Source: Neopestalotiopsis rosae (lineage: Eukaryota > Ascomycota > Sordariomycetes > Amphisphaeriales > Sporocadaceae). From it: a stretch of DNA of 64,000 nt. The position numbers were made by a program, and so were the translations under genes. The DNA is taken from NCBI GenBank assembly GCA_023078685.1, contig JALGAS010000002.1:6448001-6512000 (forward strand). Direction: 5' to 3'. The notes below the pieces were generated by a model that saw only the letters and a program-made list of their open reading frames with translations, made no database searches and was not told the DNA's origin. Shown piece after piece: positions 22,213 through 33,760 of this stretch. The first letter of the stretch is position 1. The number at the start of each line of letters is the position of its first letter.

Positions 22213-23623
22213 ATGTCTTCTTCAGCTTTGAGCTTCGAGGTCTTCGGACCTGAAGTCCGTCAAGACACGGCCATTGGTGCCGAGATCAAGCTTCCCAGCG
22301 GCATGCCCATTTTGGACCTGGACCGCCTGACCGCCGAGGACAAGGACGTGCTCCGACAGGCCCTCTTTGAGAACCAAGTCATCGTTGTTCGCGGACAAAA
22401 GGGCATCGACCCGACCGTGCTGCCCGAGCTCGCCAAGGTCTTTGACGAGTCCGCCATTGGCATCCACTCGGCCGGAGAAAAGGCCGTCAGCGACCCGAGA
22501 AACATTCTGTCGGCCTACAAGGCCGGCCGTATCCCCAAGGCGCCACAGGTCGGTATCATTGGATCCGGCAAGTTCCAGAACTACGAGGGCATTCCTGAGC
22601 TGGAGGTCATCCACCTGGTGAGTAGAAAACCATCATCCGTCTGTCTTATAAATTACAAATCAGACTGACAAGGTACTCTAGGATCACACTCTGTTCCATG
22701 AGACCCCCCTGGAAAAGGAGGAGCTGGAAAGTGGTTTCACGCGGCCTTACCGGTGGCACATGGACACGCCCTTCTACGAGAGATTGCCCGGTGAGGTGAC
22801 AGTCCTCCACTCGATCCAGATCCCCAAGATTCCAGACCAGAAGATCAAGTTCCCAGACGGAGAGAAGGAGATTGGCGCTGGCGCCACAGCCTGTGAGTCA
22901 ACGATTCGTCATTAGATGTTCGCTCATAAGAGAGCCAATGCTGACTCTCTATTAGTCTTTTCGGGAGCTCGTGCTTTCGACCTCTTGACACCCGAAGAAC
23001 AAGAGTTTGCTCTCAACACAACAGTGACATACGCTCCACAAGCCTATGAGTTTATCAGACAGTGCAAGTCGTCTGAAGACGGCCTGACGATTCCTACCAT
23101 GGGCCGTGAGGTTCCCGTCGACCAAGTGTCGGAGTGGGAGTGGGAGAAGGTTGCCGAGCACCCTGTAAGTTTGGACCAGAACAGACCCATCAACATTTCC
23201 GCAGGAAATGGTATGCTAATGATCTCAATTCAACAGATGGTCTGGAAGAACCCCCTCAACCCATCGCGGCCCTTCCTACAAGTCCACGGATGTTGCGTAT
23301 ACAAGCTCACGACGCGCAACCCGCAAACGGGCGAGGAGACAGTTATCGACGACGTGGAGGAGGTACGCAAGATTGTCTACAACATGCAAAAGAAGATTTA
23401 CGCGGCCAAGCACATTTACGCGCACCGCTGGATCGAGGGCGACCTCGTCATCTTCCACAACCGCGGTGTCATGCACAGCATAACCGGCCAGCTCGAGCAG
23501 CACGATGCCAAGGATAAGCAGCGCCTGCTCTGGCAGTGCACCATGACCAGTGGCGCGCCGCCCAAGCCCTTCCGGGACTATCCTGGTGTGAACGCGACCG
23601 GATTCGTGCGGGCGCAGGCATGA
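22213..23623 (+). CDS. TauD/TfdA-family Fe(II)/2-oxoglutarate dioxygenase, paralogue of the XanA-like enzyme
   Basis: Non-heme iron dioxygenase of 403 aa. Four exons (22213-22617, 22682-22892, 22956-23164, 23237-23623) with introns of 64, 63 and 72 bp are all phase-consistent. It shares with the XanA-like neighbour the FENQVIVVRGQK opening, an APQVGIIGSGKFQNYEGI block, the metal motif WHMD (His161, Asp163), FSGARAFDLLTPEEQEF, VRKIVYNMQ and FHNRGVMHS (His355). The enzyme thus belongs to the same branch but has longer inserts after the HxD motif, around KFPDGEKEIGAG. The C-terminal QCTMTSG replaces the RQCN stretch of the neighbour. Substrate unknown: xanthine, another purine or a different small acid is possible. 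Divergently expressed with the gene at 20456. Confidence 0.88.
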
Positions 23624-23729
23624 GTCGAGAACGAATAGAGGGGAGAAAAGAGAAATGGATGCTAGGGACGAACTTGAATGACTCTCCTAGAAAGTGATAA
23701 ATAAAAAAGCAATAAAAAAATGCAAATGG

Positions 23730-25790
23730 CTATGCATCAAAGTAGATATTGTTGTCGAGAAACATCTCGTGAAACCATGAGTCGAACCCAGCATCTATAT
23801 AACCGTGATCCGCAAGGAAATCTGACGTCTGGCCAGCATCCGCTGTAGCTGCTTCATTTGAGGGGGTTCCGTGCTGCTGGGCATGTCCATTATTGATGGG
23901 ATACAAGGCAGCCGCAATGTAGTCAAAGTCCACCATAGATGCGCCCGCTGCAATTGGGTTACTCTGGCGCTGTTCCAGCAGTGAGTCAATCAGAACGACT
24001 CCGCGCTGTGCCAGTAGGTCACTTGTTCTAGACACGAGGCGGCTCCGGGTAGCGAGAACAGTGACTCTGTGACTGGTTGTCGAAGCCGAGTCCACTTCAG
24101 ACCCATGATAAATCTCGAAACAAAGTATTACGGCCGCTGTGATACAAAACGCCGTATGTGTCCAGATGGAGAGATCGTCGGCCATCACCAACGCTTCATG
24201 TTCCCGCAAGATGGTCGTGGCAGCCGCTGTACAGGTCTTTCGAGTGAATGCATACAATGGCATTTGGAACGACCTGAAAAGAAATGGTCTATGAATCATG
24301 ATAATCTTCTCGGCAGCCGTGATGGCAAGACTTTTTCTTGCGACTCCAAGCCAGGGAAAGTGTATCTCCTTGTCCGAGTCTTGTCGTAGGAAGAATGATG
24401 GAAACGTTTTGACCGTCTCCCTCATACGCCTGTCGATGCTCAAGATATGCATGTATTGTTCCTGGAGAGGATGAGAGTTCTTGGCCGGACCGAGGCCGTC
24501 AAGCATCTCAGGCATCAGTGACGCCATCTTGGAGAGAACTCTTACATAACTGCTGACCGTTGGTACGTCCTCTGGCTTATCTACAAGGTCGTGATCGTCG
24601 GCATTCGACGGGAGCGTCGTGGAGACATGACCAGGTGATATCGTGTACGACTCGGTGAATGGGATGGCAAAGTGATCTTGGATGGTGACTTGGCACCAGA
24701 CTCTCTTGCCCGTCTCGCATTCTACTCTGGTCTCCCAGTCTTGCTCGATCGTGTCCTCAATCCTATGGAGTCCTAAGCATTCTGCGATTCTTACCGCGGC
24801 GTTAAATAAAGTGGCGTTGAGCTGACTTTGTCCGAGATTGTGGGCCACCTCAGTTGATATAGCAATTGCCTGTGCCGAGTATATGTTCAAGTCGCTGAGA
24901 AATTGAAATCGGAACAAAACACTGGTCATGCTCGAAAAGAGTTCTTGGGCTGGTGGCAGGTGGTCCCTAAGCTCGACGAGATTTTGTGACTTTTGACTAT
25001 TTTGAATTGCAAATACGGTGGCGCTCAAAACGGAGAAGTACAGAGCCAGCCAAAGTGGGTGATCGACCGCGCCCGACGCCCAGAAGTTTTCGCACTGCAC
25101 TGAAAATGTTGGCCCATGAAGGCAATTGTGATGCCAGGCAAGATGGCGTAGATGGAATTGAATCAAGCTTCGGGCATCCTGGTGGTCTGGAACGGATGGA
25201 AGCCCCGTCTCTTGCGAGATTTGTACCGTGGGTAATGCAATTTTCCTGTGTTCGCACCGGCATGTTCGGTGTGGGAAACAATTCCGAGAGACTCTGCCCC
25301 ATGCGAGATGTTCGAGGGCTGTGATTAGCGAAGGATCGCCCTCATGGTGGCCTGCGCGTGCGCTGTTCTCTGAGCTATGTGCCGGAGCAGGTAGATTCTC
25401 CGACTCTTGTGCACTCGGCGTATCTTCGCCGGACCCTGAGGCAATCTGCTCGTCGCCAAATTGCAGCAGTTGCACACGTGCTCGAAGTTTGTCAATGGTG
25501 GTACCCAGATCACGATGGTGGTCCGATATCTCGAGGTCAGTGATGATTCCGTTCAAAAAATCAATTTGATTCTCATGCTGAAGGACACTTCTCTTGAGGC
25601 GGACCCGTTCCCGATAACATTGCAGTTGTAGCCGGCTACATCGCGAACAGGGCAGCTGCTTATCACATTTGACTTTTCTCTTTGTACATTCTGCAAAACA
25701 TTCAGGACAAATGAGCGGCAAAACGGGAGAGATGTCCGAGTATCAAAACGTACCTACACAAGCATACGATCGTCTCTGAGAGGTTCTCAT
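23730..25790 (-). CDS. Zn2Cys6 transcription factor next to the dioxygenase pair
   Basis: Regulator of 665 aa. A 37-bp first exon (25790-25754) encodes MRTSQRRSYACV and supplies the first cysteine. A 63-bp intron (25691-25753, GTACGT...TGCAG) joins it to 25690-23730. Splicing restores a complete cluster, ACVECTKRKVKC then CSRCSRLQLQC; without it the first cysteine pair would be lost, which fixes this start. A long middle region with fungal_trans character follows (HLAWHHNCLHGPTF, NAAVRIAECLGLHRIED, ETGKRVWCQV). The C-terminal tail is acidic and aromatic (DSWFHEMFLDNN), as in activation domains. It converges on the dioxygenase at 22213 (106 bp between stops), so it likely controls the pair; this is inference. 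Confidence 0.9.
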
Positions 25791-28712
25791 GCTTACGCTG
25801 GCCTTTGAACGCTGATACACAAATGATTAGTTGGTCAGGTTACAGTGTGGTTGATAGCTGGAATCACTGGGGTGTCCAGGCGATGGCAGTGAGTGGCAGC
25901 TGGCCATTACGACAAAGCCCAGCTCCAGTAAGCCGAGGCTAGCAGTTGACGGCCCCGACCCCACTGACCTGGCAAATGTTCAGCATCTAAGATCCCCCCG
26001 GCCTTGTTCCATGCATGCTCTTCCTTTCCTACACCTTGACAACGCTGAAGTCTAAACAGTCTGCTATCTAATTTTATAAGTCCCACAGTCTTTGGGTCGT
26101 ACTTCGTATTGAGTATTTGGGAACTGTGCATCCAATGAATTTCTCAAGATCCAAGACTTGCCACTAGTCGTGGTCACAGGCGTTGTCGCAGTTGTTTCCG
26201 TCGCAGCATCACACCTGGAACAATCGCTATACATACATTTGCTATTATCAGCAGCCATGCTGCATCAAGACGGTGGCGATAGGAAAAGCAAGTTATGTGA
26301 CAAATAGGAAATTGTATGTAAGTAGGCATGACCATAGGTCTACTATGTACTGATGTCGGATTTATCCATGTCAAGGCATGGAGAACCTAGTTCCATGCCG
26401 ATCAAGACGGAGGCGGCATGAGCAGGTCGTTGTTGGGATGACCGTAGTACCAACCACGATATCGAACACAGAGAAACAAGAGTCTCTCATGTCTTTCTCA
26501 GCAGAACTTCCGATGAAGTAGAAGGTGGCGTGAATGAGCGGAAAGAAGGGTGTAGGAGAGAAGTCGTGGAGCCACATCTGACCATGTATAGCCAGTTGTC
26601 TTGATTCCTTGTCATGTTGGATCAATTTGCACTCCTAGGAGTAGGATCTCTAGAGATTTCGGGTAGTATACATCCAGCAAATCAGCTCCATGCTCAGGCT
26701 GCCTAGGCAGGTCAACATATGCTTGTATGATACCCGGTCGCTCTAAAAACTTATGACTACCGGATATAACTACTTCTATATTCCAGCACATGCGCCCATC
26801 CCGATGCTACTGCACCCGGTTTACCAGATTATGCGATTGACAATGATACATGCATCCGTCCAATGGAAATTCGCTCATGTTTACGAGTTACGTATTAAAA
26901 AAACAATCCAGATGAGATTGGGGAGGGTGGATAGCGATGAGCTCATCAAGTCAAGAATGAAGCATGTGACGAAGAAAAAGTGAAGCAGGGCTATTGTCTT
27001 TGGCGAGAGATTCTAGAACCTGTCAGACTTCCAACGCATCGGATGCAGGGGGTTCGGTAAAAATATCGCCAGAGTGCATAACGGTTACAGATACAGTGTG
27101 CGGTCACAACATGGGTTGCTTTCGTGCGTGAATGTACTCAGATGTATACAAACAACCGGGTTTTGAAAAAATAAAAATAAGATCTAATAATGATAAACAA
27201 GAACCAAATCCCGGAGGCGCATTGCTTTCCCCCTGTCCCCTCTGCGCCGTATGTTCCCAGTAAGCTGAGAAAAAAAGAAACAGAGCAGAAGCGAAGATTT
27301 CTGACAGCGCCTCACTGCAGCGGGCCGGCTTACCGCTGTTCATGGAATATTCTCTTTTCTTTTTCTGTAGTTCACTTTCAAGGATGACCCCTTGTTCAAT
27401 GCAATCTTTTCGATTCTCTCTTTAAATCGCCAGGTAAGACATAATATAATGTTGGATCAAAGACACACGCATATTGACCTTGGTACCGCATCAAATGTTG
27501 CCGAATATCCACCCATGCCACCCAGTAATTCTCGCTTTTTCTTTTTGTCCACACACCACAAAATTCTTGCTGCCTAGGGCCCGACTTGTCGGGTCGTAGA
27601 GACAGGGGTCGGGTCGTGTGAGAGTTTGCCACTGCAGGTACAACGTTATACGTACACACCTTACCTTTTATCTACCAAATGTGTATAGGCTGCATAAGCG
27701 TCCCAACTGGGATTGGAGCTCTTTATTCGCCGTCGAAGTGCCATGCATTCGACGACTTCATATTCCATAAACAAACACATCATGTCTGACGATGAGACAG
27801 GCAGTCCTTATATGTCTCTCTCCATTATCAATCTACAAGCTGTGGACTGTCTGATCCACACGCAGAGAACCAATCCTGAGATCCATACCTATATAGTCAA
27901 GGTCAAATGGGATTCCGGGTGCAGTCTCGAGCAATAAAGACGATGATAGAAGACAAATTTGTTCATCATGGACGTACACCGTATTTGGTGCCCTTAGTCG
28001 ATTGATTTCTGTTCATATCTGGTACCTAAACACAGTATGTGTGTTTGTGACAGCTCCTGCTCATTTCCGCCTCAGGAATGGTTCGTCACCCCCAGCTGTA
28101 GAGCACCAAGTCATTGGTTGTTTCCTATACCCTGAGTCCTCGGAAATGCCACGATGGAATTGCAGTGCAGAACGCTCGGCAATGTAAAACAAAAAAACAC
28201 CAATGGTCCGGTGTGACCAACATGAACCCAAACACCCTGGAACCCTTAATGCTGCTCGTCCTATGCCTGGCCCGAGTGTCCCTTTCAAATGCAGACATAC
28301 AAATACTTTTTTGTTCGTTTTTTTCCCAATTCTAACTCTCTCATCCCTTGCAAATGGAAACACAAAATGAAAACACCTTTGATATGCGAGTCCTTCTATA
28401 TGTCGTTTCAGTCCTGCCGTCCAAAGGCTCTGCCGGCCTGACCGGGCCTGTGAAAAATAATGCAAAACCATGCTGCGATTCGTCTCAAACAGAATCGCGA
28501 GCCCGCAAATTGACCAGCTTGCGGATAACTTTGAAAACGCCGATTCTCAGTCATGCTCAAATGGGTATCCGCTACAAATTGAATCGACAGGTAAACCGCG
28601 GACATCGTTACTTTTGTACAATCGAGAAACCCATATCATGAGCTGTTTGTTGTACACGGAGTAAAATCATGATGATTTGAGTGGCTGGACTGTGCTATAC
28701 AGGTTGTGTCAA
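25791..28712. other. Gene-free 2.9-kb region
   Basis: Upstream of the Zn2Cys6 gene and downstream of the phospholipase C gene. Only short ORFs without domains. Several A- and T-rich runs and TACGTA-type pieces near 27100-27660 may belong to the phospholipase 3' UTR. I see no supported gene or RNA. Confidence 0.5.
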
Positions 28713-31700
28713 TCAGGTTCTGCCTGCCGACTGTTGCGAAAATTCTGAACAACCGCTGTCAAGGCTGGACTTTTCAAAAGACTTCTCTGAAGTCGCTCTG
28801 TTGTTTGTGTTGGATCGGCTGAAAACTTTGCTGCCGAGTGTCTTGAACTTGCCTACAGGCTCCACACTATCCCCAGGATTCACGTAGACGTCTGTAGTTT
28901 GGCCAAGTTCGAGACGGTAGAATAGCGTCGAAAATAGATAACGGTCGCCCTTGGCATCTAGGAGAGGCAAAGTGCGATAGCCATGCTTGAGACTGTCCAG
29001 CTTGGCCGTATATGTGGCAATTGTTGAAGCGCGGTCGTTGGGCTCCCCTGTTGTGGAATATTTGACGCTCCAGCGAATGAAAACCAGCTCCGGATATTTC
29101 GTGGTGATGCTGAACTTCATCTTCTCATCAAAGACGGGGTTGAAACCATTCTCTCTCACTACGCGCGTAGTACGCTTCAGAGGGCTGTCCATGGGCGCGG
29201 GAATGCCTACAGTGCTGTCGTGCTTGTCCCTCTTGTCATTAGCGTGAAAGACCTCCACTTCCACATAGGGGTCCAGGGTCTTGTTAGCAGCGAGGTTGCT
29301 TGGTCGCATGAGTTGCTGCGCAGAGATAACGTCGATTTCAAATGTAACGTTTTTGCGCACAAGCTTGCCAACAGCCTCGGCTGGAAGACCATCAGGAAGC
29401 ATTCTGATTTCCCTCATGGAGTGGGGCTTGAGGACGTAACCAGACTGATCAGCGCCGCCGTCGAACATGGCTCGATTGAGCTGCATTCCGAGGTCGAATG
29501 TCTGCCAGTTCAATGCCGCCATCTGCACACCCTTTCTCCAATACATCAAGGGATTGAAGTTGTTCGAAATCAGCCGAGAGTATTGAGGATAGACACGCAT
29601 CATATACCGCATATTGTGGCGATACAGTTGATCCTTGAGGTCCTTGGTCTTGGTATTTGATTTGAATGTGCCTTCCATGAATGAAAGGATATGGTACGGC
29701 ATCTTGCATTCAAGAGAATCAAAACCGTTGAAGCTCACACCAGTGCAATAGACACCAAGATCCCCCAGCGCCGGGACGATTCGGCTCGTCTTCTTCTTGC
29801 CGGGCGTCTTTTCGTTGCCACTGTCGCAATCGCTTGTGCTGCTGCTGACTGTCTCCTGGACCTCACCTTCGGTGATTGTGTTGTATCGCTTGCCAACCCT
29901 TCGCCGTGACTGCTCTCGGGGGGCAAGCATGGGACTCTGAGTCAAGGAATAGGGAGGGATGGCAGAATTATCGGCAGCAAGAGGTTTGGTATATGGAGAG
30001 GTCAGGCTGTTTCCTCGGCGTCGACCACTCGTAGATGGGACCCTGCCAGTACGCTGCTCTTCGGGGGCGGCCGCCTTCACTTTCACCAGAATGCGCTCTT
30101 TGAGTTCAGATGGTGATGGCAACTTGTCGGAGGACGGATCAAGAGCGGTCAGGATCAAACGAGAACCAAAAATTTCTTTCATCGTGTCCGACATGATAAC
30201 CTGTTGAGCGGCACTGCAATGGACCTCGAGCGATATCCACAGTGGGAACTTGCTCGTCACAAATGCGTACTTGCTGACGACATTGATGACTTCCCGGAAG
30301 GAGATAGCGTTAGTTAGAGCATATCCATGTTGGACCACGGGTTGCCCCTCAGGACCGTCCCAGCAATCAATCTCAATGCTCCTGCACCTCCTCATCAGCG
30401 CGTTGATATATCCCTCAACACTGGACAGATCGGCGACCTGGCGTCCAACAAGATAGGTGTTGTGGGAGCTTGAGATAAAGTATTCGTGCATTGGCCGATC
30501 GAGAGTAAGTTCTGCTGGTTCAGAAAAAAGAGGGAGATTATATGTGGAAGTCATGTATGCTGCCAGTCCCTGCTCACTCATTCTTGCAACACCCTTCTCT
30601 GCTCCATCGGTGGATCGTGCTTTGCGCGCAAATCGGTTGAACTTCGCCTCCCATGCTTGTGGATCTGCGTCAACATCTTCACCCTGTGTTTCGCGAAGGA
30701 AGTGTTCAAACTCTGGCCAGCTGATTCCATTTGTGTTGTCGCGAGTTACTCCTCGATACAAAGCACGAATGTCTTGCCTGGCCGTCATCCGCCGGACAAA
30801 GTCTTGAAACTGCGTAAAGTTGAGTTGACCTCTTCCGTAAACGTCGGCGGAACTGAATTTCTCCATCAGATCCTGCCGACGCACGTGGATATGCAGGTGT
30901 CGGCAGACACGCTCGACGCCGACAAAGTCGAGAACCTCATCATCAGGCGAGTGCGGTTTGCCATCCCAGGTCTTTGCCATCTCGGAACTCCAATAGGCTC
31001 GGATGGCCTTGTCGTTGAAAGACATGAGAGAAGTCATCAATTCTTCTCGGTGCTTTGATAGAGCCTCTAACGCGTCGACCCAGTTGCGGAAAGTCTCGTC
31101 ATCCTCAACGATGAGATGCATGGTCTTGCTCTTTGACTTGTCGGGAACAGCATACAGAATCGAGAGGAAACGACTCTGCTCGGATTCCGGGACATCAAAA
31201 TCCAAGCAATACTGTCTGGTGTCGGAGCCTATACGTATCTCTCTGATGTCGTCGACGTAAATGCTCTTGGAGGGCCGTTTACTGTCCCAGGTGATCCTGG
31301 CAGACTCGTTATCAAGAACAAGCATGATCTTCTTCCATCTTCTCTTCTTGGTAATCTTGAATACGGAAGTACCCTTGATCAACGCCAAGGGTATCACCGG
31401 GCCCGCAGTGCGATCAATTGGTGAAGCGGTGCCGGACACTGAACCAGGGTTGCTTGTGGAGGACATCTCACGAACTTGGCCGTCGATGAGACCCAGTGCA
31501 TTGGCAAACTCCTCTCGCTCATCAGCTGGCGGGTATTCCTCGTCAGAGTCCGTGAGAAAAACATTTTCGGCAGGGGCGGTATTGGTGCTGTCACTCCTCC
31601 GCCGTAAAATTCCCGGGCCAATGCTTCCATCTCGGCTGTTTGGCGCGACGGATGATTGCCGTCGATTGCGAACACTGATGCCCCTCACAATGTTGGTCGT

Positions 31701-32171
31701 CTTGTTTGATAGTTTACGCATGAGTCCACCCTTCTGATTCTGGAGAGCCTCCGCCATGGAGCTATTGCTAGGGGCTGAGCTGGGAGCTATGCTGTGATTC
31801 ATGGATGTGGAACTGGGCTTGCGATTGAGCAGAGGGTCGCCAAGGGTGAGCGGTGTTGGTGGAAATTGTTCAGCATCACGTCCACGGAAGGGTTCAGGTG
31901 ATGGCTGTATTGAACTGCTGTTGGTTAATACCATGTTCTCTGGAGACATCATGGGGGAGTCATGTAGAGAACTAGATGCCACCGAGGAGGCACTTATGGC
32001 TGAAGTAGGGCCAGAGGCAGAGATGCCGTATGCTTGTTGGAGAGCCGTGTGGACCTGGCTAGGACGGTTACGACGCATGAAAGATCCTTGTGAGGCCAGA
32101 ACCGGTGTAGAAACCGATGCGTGTGAACCAGGACTCGATCGAGGTGGATGAGAATATGAAGCGGAAGACAT
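28713..32171 (-). CDS. PLC1: Phosphoinositide-specific phospholipase C
   Basis: Hydrolyses PIP2 to IP3 and diacylglycerol at the plasma membrane, feeding calcium and PKC signalling. One long exon, 1152 aa from the ATG at 32171 (MSSASYSHPP); an upstream in-frame ATG at 32258 would add 29 residues. The first 240 residues are Ser/Pro-rich and disordered. A PH domain follows at about 250-370 (KKRRWKKIMLVLDNESARI), then EF-hand-like repeats. The X domain has catalytic His570 in ISSSHNTYLVGRQ and metal ligands in EIDCWDGPEG. A 120-residue low-complexity linker rich in Ser/Lys separates it from the Y domain (YPQYSRLISNNFNPLMYWRK). The C2 domain (LDPYVEVEVFHAND) and a short tail end the protein. Order and length match fungal PLC-delta-like enzymes. 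Confidence 0.95.
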   Translation of the reverse strand: MSSASYSHPPRSSPGSHASVSTPVLASQGSFMRRNRPSQVHTALQQAYGISASGPTSAISASSVASSSLHDSPMMSPENMVLTNSSSIQPSPEPFRGRDAEQFPPTPLTLGDPLLNRKPSSTSMNHSIAPSSAPSNSSMAEALQNQKGGLMRKLSNKTTNIVRGISVRNRRQSSVAPNSRDGSIGPGILRRRSDSTNTAPAENVFLTDSDEEYPPADEREEFANALGLIDGQVREMSSTSNPGSVSGTASPIDRTAGPVIPLALIKGTSVFKITKKRRWKKIMLVLDNESARITWDSKRPSKSIYVDDIREIRIGSDTRQYCLDFDVPESEQSRFLSILYAVPDKSKSKTMHLIVEDDETFRNWVDALEALSKHREELMTSLMSFNDKAIRAYWSSEMAKTWDGKPHSPDDEVLDFVGVERVCRHLHIHVRRQDLMEKFSSADVYGRGQLNFTQFQDFVRRMTARQDIRALYRGVTRDNTNGISWPEFEHFLRETQGEDVDADPQAWEAKFNRFARKARSTDGAEKGVARMSEQGLAAYMTSTYNLPLFSEPAELTLDRPMHEYFISSSHNTYLVGRQVADLSSVEGYINALMRRCRSIEIDCWDGPEGQPVVQHGYALTNAISFREVINVVSKYAFVTSKFPLWISLEVHCSAAQQVIMSDTMKEIFGSRLILTALDPSSDKLPSPSELKERILVKVKAAAPEEQRTGRVPSTSGRRRGNSLTSPYTKPLAADNSAIPPYSLTQSPMLAPREQSRRRVGKRYNTITEGEVQETVSSSTSDCDSGNEKTPGKKKTSRIVPALGDLGVYCTGVSFNGFDSLECKMPYHILSFMEGTFKSNTKTKDLKDQLYRHNMRYMMRVYPQYSRLISNNFNPLMYWRKGVQMAALNWQTFDLGMQLNRAMFDGGADQSGYVLKPHSMREIRMLPDGLPAEAVGKLVRKNVTFEIDVISAQQLMRPSNLAANKTLDPYVEVEVFHANDKRDKHDSTVGIPAPMDSPLKRTTRVVRENGFNPVFDEKMKFSITTKYPELVFIRWSVKYSTTGEPNDRASTIATYTAKLDSLKHGYRTLPLLDAKGDRYLFSTLFYRLELGQTTDVYVNPGDSVEPVGKFKTLGSKVFSRSNTNNRATSEKSFEKSSLDSGCSEFSQQSAGRT

Positions 32172-33760
32172 GATGCCAAGCTGTGGGGATGATATGCCGG
32201 CAAGCGTTATAGTTTTTGTGCTGCACGTCGGGGGGGTATGCGGCAAATACAAATCCACTTAGATGACATGAACAAACATTTATACAGGTATTGGGGGGAA
32301 TTCTTGCTCTTTCAAGTTACTCGCCTCATGATTTGGCAAAGATACGAATGGATGTAGGCCAGATCGAGAAAAGAGAGTGTGCTGAAAATCAGATACGGGC
32401 GAGGCCGTAACCGTGTGGTGACCAGGCCGATGATCGATCTGGGACCAAGATGCTTTATACAACCAAACCAATACTGCAACAGTTCAATCAGGGCCTCTCA
32501 CGATATGTCGAATGGGACGCCTCCTTTGAGGGGGTCCAGTCAAATGCCGGCGTCCAAGGTGAATGGCTGGGGCAGAGTAAGTACTGCGGGAGTACAGGTA
32601 CTGTGTTCCGAAGCGGGTGCGTCGAGCTACCGCTGCTGTATGGACCTGCCGTACAGCATGTGTGCGCGCCCCCAGGCGACCAGGCGTCGAAGAATGGACG
32701 GGTATGGGTCGCGTTGCAATAGTCAACGTCGAGTTGATGAGCTGGCAAATGTGGCATGCACCTGCAAGTCGCTTCTTCGGGGTGCTCCAAGTTGGGGGTA
32801 TCAGCGTCAGATAGACATCCACGACCACAAATTGGAAGTCTGTCGTTTTTCTCTCTCCGTTCAGCACAACTGACCAGCCCAGCTCTAGGTCTGGCAGGCT
32901 GTATCCTATTCTGCGAACACTTGGAGCAAGCTGCAGGGTTGGCGTCCCGTCCTTATTGCCCAGTCGAGTTGGATCCGTTGAATAATTTCCTGCAGAAACA
33001 AACGATTTGCGTCCTAGATCCGCGTATTTACTGGCTTTTTGAAGTGAATGTTTTCTTTGCTGTAGAACTGGAGTTTTTACTCCAACAGGTGTGCCGTGGC
33101 CGATCAAGGGGAACTTGAAAAATAAAATAAAATAAAAAAATATCTGAAGACAAAAGAGCCGAAGGATTGAAAGTAGAATAGAAAGAAAGGAAAGACGAAG
33201 AATAAGATTAAAATTATTTCTTCGGCCTTTTTCTGTGAATATTGAGGCGGTATCGGTATAGCTGAGTTGCGGTGCACTTGGTATCCTCTATCGTAAAATG
33301 TGATTCTGCCCAGCCAAAAAACTTGGTTCTGGTGTTGGTCGTCGTGGTCTTTGGCGGCTCGTTGGTGGGATAGATGGGATTTGCGCCGCGGTCAATTGCA
33401 GGCGAATGACGCAGGTTGCAGCAGTCGAGTAGTTGTATTTGAGACGATCAGAAGGAGCTGTGTAATTTTCGCGTCGATTATGGACTCAGGCGACGTGGTT
33501 GTGGTGAGTGGGAGTTTGTCCAGAGAATGGCGGCGGCGTCTGAAATGTTGAAATCTACTTGTGGTGGCAGAAGACTTCGACGGGCAGGACGGGGTCGGGA
33601 AATTATCAGAGATGGGGCAGATGGGAAGGGATGCAGAGGCATGGCCGACAGGGAAGCAGCTTGCAGCGAACGGTACGTAGCTCGTCTGCTTTGATTTAAA
33701 CAAATCACGCCTAGCTAAATGACAGGCGCGAGGGATGTGCTTAGGTGGAGTTTATGGGTT
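32172..33760. other. Long 5' region of the phospholipase C gene
   Basis: About 1.6 kb upstream of PLC1. ORFs of up to 207 codons occur on the minus strand (32484-33107) but look like leader or noncoding sequence: no domains, and two frames overlap. An A/T-rich tract with TAAAA repeats lies at 33118-33235. A promoter or 5' UTR with introns is the likely content. Confidence 0.45.

Noticed and set aside
32484..33107. 207-codon minus-strand ORF upstream of PLC1
   Set aside because: No domain, and it overlaps another long frame; probably leader or promoter sequence.
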